A stretch of 64,000 nt of DNA from Ophiura sarsii (Eukaryota; Echinodermata; Ophiuroidea; Amphilepidida; Ophiuridae). The notes below the pieces were generated by a model, which had not been told where the DNA came from, did no database searches, and saw nothing but the letters and a program-made list of their open reading frames with translations. The stretch spans positions 80,549,786 through 80,613,785 of the forward strand of contig CM069445.1 of assembly GCA_035610835.1 (NCBI GenBank), given 5' to 3'. This document shows, in pieces, positions 57,448 to 64,000 of the stretch. Numbering within the stretch: position 1 is the stretch's first letter; the number at the start of each line of letters is the position of its first letter. Position numbers and translations under genes: made by a program.

Positions 57448-57897
57448 TAATAATAATAATAATAATAATAAAAGGGTATTTATAATGCGCCTCACGTTGT
57501 GAACACAACCCCGAGGCGCATAACATACATGTATGAGAAAAAAATATAAGAACATAATAAGGAAGCTAAACAAATACAACAACAACAACTTATCATATAT
57601 ACAAATATAAATAGGTAATCATTAAAAACCACAGTACATTAACACAATGAAATATAATGTACAATACATGAGAGTATTATACAAACACAGTCTACAATGC
57701 ACAATTCATAAATTAAAAAGATATGTCTTCAATGACGTTTTGAAGGATTGCACTGATGTAGCACGTCGGACATGTTCGGGAAGAGCATTCCATTCTTTTG
57801 GTGCAGCGATGAAAAAGGCTCTACTGCCATAAGTCTGTTTAGCAGATCTGGCCGCACGTGGTACTTGAAGGAGCCCGTTGGATCTTTGAAAGTAATA
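57448..57897 (-). mobile_element. LINE 3' end: RT C-terminus, 3' UTR hairpin and TTA tail
   Basis: On the minus strand, the coding end (stop 57708-57706) is followed by a 3' UTR, a hairpin with stems GCGCCTC and GAGGCGC (57519-57487), ATTATAAATACCC and a (TTA)n tail (57471-57448). That arrangement of coding end, GCGCCT hairpin and TTA-type tail is seen at the 3' ends of CR1/L2-related LINEs and their SINE partners. The element is 5' truncated at about 57897, the usual fate of LINE copies. Confidence 0.85.
57706..57894 (-). pseudogene. LINE reverse-transcriptase ORF2 C-terminal fragment
   Basis: The minus-strand frame gives LLQVPRAARSAKQTYGSRAF, FIAAPKEWNALPEHVRRATS and VQSFKTSLKTYLFNL, then TGA. 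The pattern YG.R.F..AAP..WN.LP..(I/V)R....(V)..FK..LK.(Y)LF is the highly characteristic C-terminus of non-LTR retrotransposon polymerase proteins. About 62 residues remain and there is no internal stop, so the copy is recent or the tract is short. The palm and endonuclease parts are absent because of 5' truncation. Confidence 0.9.
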
Positions 57898-58030
57898 TTA
57901 GGTATCAGTTTCAGTTTCAGTTTCAGTTTCAGTTTATTTTACCAACATCACATAATATTATACAAGTCAAAAGCAATGGCGGGAAAACCAAAAAGACCAG
58001 AGCTCGATAAATATGGTCACAGGTCACCCA
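57898..58030 (-). mobile_element. Second retroelement tail with (TGAAAC)n end
   Basis: On the minus strand the sequence runs TTGACTTGTATAATATTATG, TGATGTTGGTAAAATAAAC and then about five TGAAAC hexamers (57935-57905) directly abutting the truncated LINE. An AATAAA-like end with hexamer repeats is typical of a non-LTR or SINE 3' end. The body upstream (to about 58030) is not recognised. Confidence 0.6.
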
Positions 58031-58034
58031 TGCA

Positions 58035-59315
58035 ATAGTTTTGTTACAGGAATACATAATTATAATTATACCTTAGGTATGTCAAACAAGGCGTTAGTCT
58101 GTTGGTAAATAGTGTAATACCAAATGTTTGGTAATCAGACGAGTGAATCAGTTTTATCAAATGTTTCACATCGAGTTTCAAGTCAGCAAACTTCCTTTTT
58201 GATTTGATTTATCATGTTACTGATAGTTTAACAAGATTTTGTTTGAAACTAAACAGAATCTTAAGTCTCACTATGCTGGATATATCTTTTTTATGACAAC
58301 ATTATATTCAAATCGTTTTCAAAGTTATTTCTGTCCCGTGATATGTGCTTCAGCAGCCATGCCACTGCCGTGAGTGCTATAGCAACTAGTGTTGTTTGTA
58401 TCTTTACACAGGTTGTATCTTTATGATATAGTAACGAAAAATCACCATTGCAGACAGGTTTATCTCAAAAAACCGCGACTTTCTATAAGCTGATAATGTT
58501 GAGCACGATATCATCAAGGTATCCTATCATTTGTAAGCAGAAACAGACGACAAGATAACGGTCAAATGAGGACCGTGGCCTCATCATCTCATCATAACGC
58601 GGGAAAAGATTGCTAGCGGGAAAAACTGGCGGACTTATTAGCAGCATACTACATATGGCCCCGCGGCGTGCCTGCTGGGGTTTCGTAAGAGATCTTCATT
58701 TACTCAATGGCACGGCTTCCCGGTTCACCAGAACCTCATCCTACCGCCGTTGCCATGGTAAAACTCAAATTAAAATAAGGGAAGAAGAAATACGCGTATG
58801 TATATAATAACAAATACAGAATTCAACACAAACAGCCCTAGTCTTGGGACAGTCACTTTTAAAATGTATTGTATCCGGTAATCCCCAAATTGTAGGTTCA
58901 ACTTAATTCATTGTCACCAATTTGGTATTGTAAATACAAGAATACATTAACAATATTTTGACATTGTATTGAATAAATTGGGGATAGAAGGAAGTACCTA
59001 ATATTGTGACAAGGATACAAGGTAAATACATATTCATTTATTATATAGTGACTCTATATTATTTGTGAAGGGGCAACTTATGTCATTACCGGATGTCAGT
59101 TTCCATGTATTGATTCAAAGCATTTATACGATTAAGTTATTGATGTGTGAATAATATTTCAAAATATTATGATAATGATTAAGTCTTTCAATATTTCATA
59201 CACAATTTGTACACGGTTAAGCTATGAAATCAATGCTGGAAATAAACACAATTATGCGATATCATATTGCAGTGATTTATAAAATTGTGTGCTTTAATAA
59301 AATTCAATAGTATAA
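58035..59315. other. No supported gene; GC-richer patch with X-box-like site
   Basis: At 58600-58760 the DNA is GC-richer and holds GTTGCCATGGTAAA (58749-58762), an RFX X-box-like sequence. A 65-codon frame there (58610-58807) has no ATG start and no domain. The rest is AT-rich. Confidence 0.35.
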
Positions 59316-59317
59316 TA

Positions 59318-59822
59318 CAGGGTGTCCCAAACAACGGTCCAAAACTGGAGAGCTTATAAATGAAAACGTACTAAACGTAGCTGTTTTATATTTTATATTT
59401 CGGGATATAAAAGTAAATATATCTTACCTTAAATGATGGAATTATGAGACCAATCTAGTGTGAACTGTTCGAAATACAAAGCTTTAAATAGAGCGTGGTC
59501 AGAACACGTTTCTACCGATGTTAGCCATAAAACACCCATGCGTTGCATCTGTGCATTGTGTACAAGTTTACCCTACATGGAGTTTATTCTCTAAAATAAA
59601 TTTATGGGTGGTTTATTGCTAAAATCGGTAAAAACGGATTCTGACCACGCTCTATTCAAAGTTTTGTATTTCAAGAAGTTGACATTAGATTGGTCTCACA
59701 ATTTCACCAATTAAGGTCAGATATTTACTTTTATATCCCTAAATATCAAGTAGCTATGCTGCCGATCTTTCTAAGTTATATGCTCTTCAGTTTTTGGATC
59801 CAGTTTTTTTTGGGACACGCAG
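59318..59822. mobile_element. 505-bp foldback element with TA duplication
   Basis: CAGGGTGTCCCAAAC at the left and TTTGGGACACGCAG at the right are inverted and flanked by TA (59316-59317, 59823-59824). The whole element is a palindrome with arms of about 225 bp, for example GGGATATAAAAGTAAATAT, TGAGACCAATCTA and AATAGAGCGTGGTCAGAA with their inverses. CAGGGTGTCCC-type ends with TA suggest Tc1/mariner ancestry. No coding frame. Confidence 0.88.
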
Positions 59823-59829
59823 TATAGTG

Positions 59830-60455
59830 AAAATAACGGGACCAGGTAATATCCAATAATCTGCCACACAAAGGCGTTCCACAAGGCCTGATCCTTGCAT
59901 TTCCATTTACAAACAAATTAAATTGAAAACCTAATTACGATACTCTAGTGCAAAAATCAGAAAATTAATCGCTTCTATACAAAAAAGGTAATACTATGTT
60001 AATACAATTATAACCGCGGATATGAGTTGAGTTCATCAAGGGAATAGTGACATACATCTTGCATATGCGAATGTTTCCAATCCGTTACCTTTGTTCTAGT
60101 TCTGCTGAAAATTATCGTAAATTATTTGTTAAGAATTTCGCGTGGAATAATTGGATGATTAATGTACTGAGTACACACAGTTGATCGCTTCTAAATAATC
60201 ATGTTGAAATAATGACACATACATGATCAAAATTTACATACAATAGAGCTCACATTCGTTAATATGTAATGAAGACATTCAAAATGTGGGGGTGGGAAGA
60301 TAAGCATATTATTGTGCACTTGAAACTCGCTTGATTTTGTGATGGGATATTTGCGAAATTATATTGGCGAAATATTTGGTCATGGAATTCACCTAGCAGT
60401 TCTCACTATTTATCGGTAGTCGGTACATTGTATTGGGCTATTCCATTTATTAATG
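59830..60455. other. No gene recognised
   Basis: AT-rich spacer between the foldback element and the 66-bp array. Confidence 0.4.
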
Positions 60456-60461
60456 GTACAC

Positions 60462-61050
60462 CCCCTATAGAAGGCATGGGAATCCCAAAAAATTTGACGC
60501 TTTTTGAGAGTGGGATTTCCCAAGAAAAATGTCCAAAATCCTCTGAAAGGGTATAGAAGGCGTGGGATTTTGAGCATGGGATTTCCCAAGAAAAATGTCC
60601 CAAATCCTCTAAAGGGTATAGAAGGCATGGGATTTTGACCGTGGGATTTCCCAAGAAAAATGGCCAAAATCCTCTGAGAGGGTATAGAAGGCATGGGATT
60701 TTGACCGTGGGATTTCCCATGAAAAATTGCCAAAATCCTCTGAAAGGGTATAGAAGGCATGGGATTTTGACCATGGGATTTCCCAAGAAAAATTTCCAAC
60801 AAGAAGGCAACAAAAATGTGACCGTGGGAATTCAAGTCCATGGCCCTCTGGAGGTATAGAAGGCAAATATTTTTGACCGTGGGAATTCCCAAAATATTTC
60901 TTTTTTTCAAAATTGTGTCTTCAAATTTTGCCCGCAAGAAAGAGGTCCATGTTCAATTCGAAAAAAAATAACTACATTTTTGACGGTAGGAAGAAGAGTT
61001 CATCCTTCTTCATCTGGAGGTGTAGAAGGTATTGGAATTCCCCAAAAATC
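60462..61050. repeat. 66-bp tandem array, about 6 regular copies plus decayed edge
   Basis: Unit: GGTATAGAAGGCATGGGATT, TTGACCGTGGGATTTCCCAA, GAAAAATGTCCAAAATCCTC, TGAAAG. Regular to about 60800, then degenerate units (GGAGGTATAGAAGGC at 60850, GGAGGTGTAGAAGG at 61017). The period is 22 codons, so three minus-strand frames stay open (85-175 codons, e.g. NPMPSIP... repeats); these are artefacts of periodicity. Confidence 0.93.
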
Positions 61051-61350
61051 ACTAAACTTTGCAAAAAACTGACTGCATGCAACACTGCCCATCTCATTGC
61101 AGTTGCGGTGGCGGCGCATTGGTGGAAGGGGGACAAAGAATTTCTTTAGGGGGCATTAAGATAATAATCCACGCAAATCTTTTTGTCATTTTTAGCTCAA
61201 ATTGTCAAATTTGGTATACTTCTTACTAATTTGGGATCAAAATGCAGGCTGAGCTGTTTTATGCCAAAATTGTCAACATTTGGTCTAGTTTAACCTAATT
61301 TGGTAAGAAAAGGCGCGCTAAACGTGGAAAAAATTGCCTTTTTATGCTAA

Positions 61351-61655
61351 GGGGGGGGGGGGGCATTTTGTGTCTTATTGGTGTAGACTTGCTATAGGCT
61401 TTATATTATAGTCTAGAAACCCACACTAAAAAGGATACACCTGTAGGCACCTATCTATTCCAATCACCAACCCCAGAGGAGGGGGCACTCATTTTTTGTA
61501 CAGGGGTGTGCCGCCAGGGTCTCAAAAAGAGCGGGCATCGGAACTGAACTGAGAGAAATTTATGACAAAAAAACGGTAATTTTCACAAAATGGTGCCCAA
61601 ATATTGTTTTCAGTCAGCTCAGAAAACGTCAAGGTGGTGATGGTGGTGGTGTGGG

Positions 61656-61686
<31 letters not shown>

Positions 61687-62190
61687 GGTGGGGGTGGGGG
61701 GGGGGGGGTGGGCGGTAAGGGCACGCAAAAATGGTCCTTGTAAATTATGTATACACACTACATCCAGAGACTGGGGCGGGGATAACTTAGGGCTGAGTGC
61801 GGGGGCACAAAGGGTTTGTTCCGGTCGGGGGCATCACCCCCCCCCCCCCCCCCCGCCCCCTACACCACTACCACCTTCCCCATCACGACTTTGAACACAT
61901 ACCCTGCGTCAAATTGGACCTTTCTGGACATTTTTATGAATTACAACGTCATATATGTATGTGTCATTTTGTGATATAATATTTAAATAAAGGGGTCATT
62001 CAGTGATATTTGATTAACAAAGGAGTTAAAAGAGGTCATCCAGTGACAGCAAGTTTAAATAGTCAAAATTGCCCTTCAAATGACCACTTACATCCAGTTG
62101 CTGCCCCCCCCCCCCCCCCCCCTACCACCACCACCACCAAAAGTATGGTGCTGTCATTGCCACATCTGTAATACCCCCCCCCCCCCCCCC
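61351..62190. other. Cluster of long G and C homopolymer runs
   Basis: G13 at 61351-61363; G19 at 61670-61688 followed by TGGGGGTGGGGGGGGGGGG-type sequence to about 61710; C18 at 61837-61854; C19 at 62104-62122; C17 at 62174-62190. GT- and CCA-rich runs lie beside them (GTGTGTGTGTGTG, CCACCACCACCACC). These sequences favour quadruplex or triplex structures. They open glycine- or proline-rich frames that are not genes. Confidence 0.85.
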
Positions 62191-62582
62191 ACCCCTTCCT
62201 CTCGAGTGTAGGTAAAGTACAATTCATCAATATTTACATTGATCTCAAATTTCTTTAATTGGGTTGTTTTTACCCATAATCAATGCACTTAATGAGCTAA
62301 ATTTGTTCATTGTCATGTTGCCAATATTTCGCTTAAAATACTTGAATGTTCAGTTTTATTTTATTTTGAATGTTACCTTCAAACTTGCCATGTTTTCTTC
62401 TAATTTGTGCAATAATTACCTTAATTGGATAATTATGTTCACTAGAAACTTAGATGATATTAAGTTGTCAAAGTTCAATTTTGATAAATTAAACAAAATA
62501 ATACTACTAATAATGAACATGCACGTATTCAGCCACTTTCTTCAATAATCAAGTTTGAGCAATATAATAGATCGAACTCTTT

Positions 62583-62731
62583 TACATGGTTAGAGGGGAA
62601 ATAGTGCAATCTATTTTCCCGAGGTACTGGCTACAGGCCTACCACCCCGAACCCGTAGGGTGAGGGGTGGTAGGCCTGTAGCCAGTATCGAGGGAAAATA
62701 GTGTGCCCTATTGCCCCGATCAGACCATGTA
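62583..62731. mobile_element. 149-bp hairpin element
   Basis: TACTGGCTACAGGCCTACCA then CCCCGAACC on the left pairs with GGGTGAGGGGTGGTAGGCC then TGTAGCCAGTAT on the right, and outer parts TACATGGTTAGAGGGG and CAGACCATGTA also pair. Arms are about 70 bp with an asymmetrical patch around AAATAGTGC. Probably a foldback MITE; no frame. Confidence 0.8.
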
Positions 62732-62738
62732 GTATTTG

Positions 62739-62921
62739 CTTTATTACACCTCACTGTGACTCTGGGGATGAGGTTGTAGGGAAGTAGCCAAAACTACCAC
62801 ACGGGAAATAGCTCAATTTCTTCAATAGCTCAATTTATTATCACTGTGGCCAGCTCAATTGACCAATGACATTGCAGTATTTATGCCTATTATCTCATGA
62901 ATATTTATGAGGTGTAATAAT
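62739..62921. repeat. Possible inverted-terminal element with TATTACACCTCA ends
   Basis: TTATTACACCTCA (62739) and TGAGGTGTAATAA (about 62909) are inverted ends spaced 180 bp apart. The interior is not symmetrical. It could be a small MITE; support is limited to the ends. Confidence 0.4.
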
Positions 62922-63270
62922 ACCAATTGACCACTCTCATTCCCGCGATTGTTTTCCATTGTTTGCTTCTTGCTCGCTTCAATTTGGTGCCTATACTCAT
63001 TTCATTCGCATTTCAGCCTAATATATCCAAGAGTATGTAAAGTATTGCATTATTGGTAAAAACAAATACATACTAATATGATTTGTGTCCAACAGAATAA
63101 AAAATATCAACAAGAAAACCTTACACAGGAAACTAAAACGCAATCAAAATAGTATTTGAATATAAACACATGAAACACACCATTTCAATGACATGTTGTG
63201 ATCAGAGGGTGGGTGCATAACCATGATAACCAAGTGCTAGTATTATTTTATTAAAATACATAGAATTCAT

Positions 63271-63292
63271 GGGGGGGGGGGGGGGGGGGGGG
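63271..63292. repeat. G22 homopolymer
   Basis: An uninterrupted run of 22 G residues. A G12 run follows at 63857-63868. Both belong to the G/C-run cluster that characterises the right end of the window. Confidence 0.95.
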
Positions 63293-63787
63293 CTACTAGT
63301 GATGCCCATTGTTGTTTTAAACAGGCTTCTAAAATGATAACTGGTCATACTTGTTTGTAATTTTTATTCCCATGGCTGTATTGAAATTGAACATAAAACA
63401 CTCAGAATGGGTGCAATTTCCCCCAAATGATAATCACCCCCTCCTAATCCCTCCCTCCCATTTTGGAAACACCTGATTGCACTTTGGAAAAAGTCAGGAT
63501 GCTAAATATGTTTTTATTTTTATTTTGCCTTTACTGGTCCATGGTAAAAGCAGGGACGTGTCATGTAAAAGCTTTGGAAAATTATATTATAATTATATTT
63601 TTGCAGTAAGATATTTTCGTGAATGGATTCATTTCCTGTACTTACCTAATTGTTTGTTGAAGAGAAAAGATATGTCAAATATTAAAATTAAATTGTCAAT
63701 CCAGAAAATGCACATGAACATTTGTGCTATTGAATAATGAAATGAATAGGTATTAATAGTGGAAGTGCAAAATGGGGCGCAATTTAA

Positions 63788-63992
63788 ACTGTAAAACAAC
63801 TTATTTCACGGCAACTTAATTTTGCGAATTAGCATTTAGTCAATTTTTTTTTTGTTGGGGGGGGGGGGCAATTTAATTTCAGTATTTTGTACCAACTTCA
63901 TAATAACCATTATATATAATATAATTGGTGGCCAATTGGATTTCCTAGCGAAATTAAATTGCTAGCGAAATTAAGTTGTTTTAATATACTGT
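63788..63992. mobile_element. Inverted-repeat element, about 205 bp
   Basis: ACTGTAAAACAACTTATTTC at the left is the inverse of GAAATTAAGTTGTTTTAATA then TACTGT at the right, and GCAACTTAATTTTGCGAATT pairs with the repeated CTAGCGAAATTAA. TA lies near both ends. The G12 run sits inside the element. Confidence 0.65.
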
Positions 63993-64000
63993 ATTATAAT

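Noticed and set aside
60406..60937. Minus-strand frames of 135 and 175 codons
   Set aside because: Produced by the 66-bp tandem array; three overlapping frames are open at once.
61604..61894. Glycine/proline-rich 96-codon frame
   Set aside because: Generated by G- and C-homopolymers.

Overview
The window reads as AT-rich nuclear DNA of a marine invertebrate, not a prokaryote or organelle: there are no operons or long intact ORFs, candidate exons carry GT/AG splice signals and AATAAA sites, and most of the recognisable sequence is repeats. About ten exact copies of the palindrome TAGGCCTA, which I associate with echinoderm and other deuterostome DNA, make a sea-urchin, sea-star, hemichordate or lancelet type genome a reasonable guess. 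No gene here fixes the species.

Layout. 1-0.8 kb: a 22-bp minisatellite cut by the window edge. 2.5-3.9 kb: a 27-bp minisatellite, whose inverted sister lies at 20.4-21.1 kb. 4.2-8.6 kb: three copies of a short inverted-repeat MITE (family A). 11.0-11.6 kb and 21.5-21.8 kb: inverted copies of a retroelement-like repeat. 12.0-14.0 kb: a satellite of about 183 bp. 15.4-15.8 kb: a 70-bp array. 16.7, 25.2 and 38.2 kb: copies of a 248-bp TTAA-flanked MITE. 26.1-30.4 kb: a degenerate 32-bp minisatellite split by a composite DNA transposon of about 2.5 kb, which in turn holds a mariner-type and a Tc1-type inverted-repeat element.

The best gene evidence is at 33-35.2 kb: a minus-strand THAP-domain fragment with a broken frame, and on the plus strand a duplicated exon pair ending in a 33-codon terminal exon, a stop and polyadenylation signals. 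Weaker candidates are a single-exon 100-residue ORF at 42.4 kb with a TATA box and AATAAA, a minus-strand terminal-exon-like ORF at 41.1 kb, and a short ORF behind an E-box/CCAAT promoter at 23.6 kb. The only clear retrotransposon protein is the C-terminus of a LINE at 57.7 kb.

Further right are a 61-bp array carrying a clean 440-bp transposon insertion with 5-bp target duplication (37.1-38.1 kb), several TA- and TTAA-flanked MITEs (35-40 kb), an 88-bp array of about 21 copies (47.7-49.5 kb), large hairpins at 53.0, 59.3 and 62.6 kb, a 66-bp array (60.5-61.0 kb) and a cluster of long G or C runs (61.3-63.9 kb). Nearly all long ORFs come from tandem arrays whose period is a multiple of three. 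All alignments were made by eye; no search was run.
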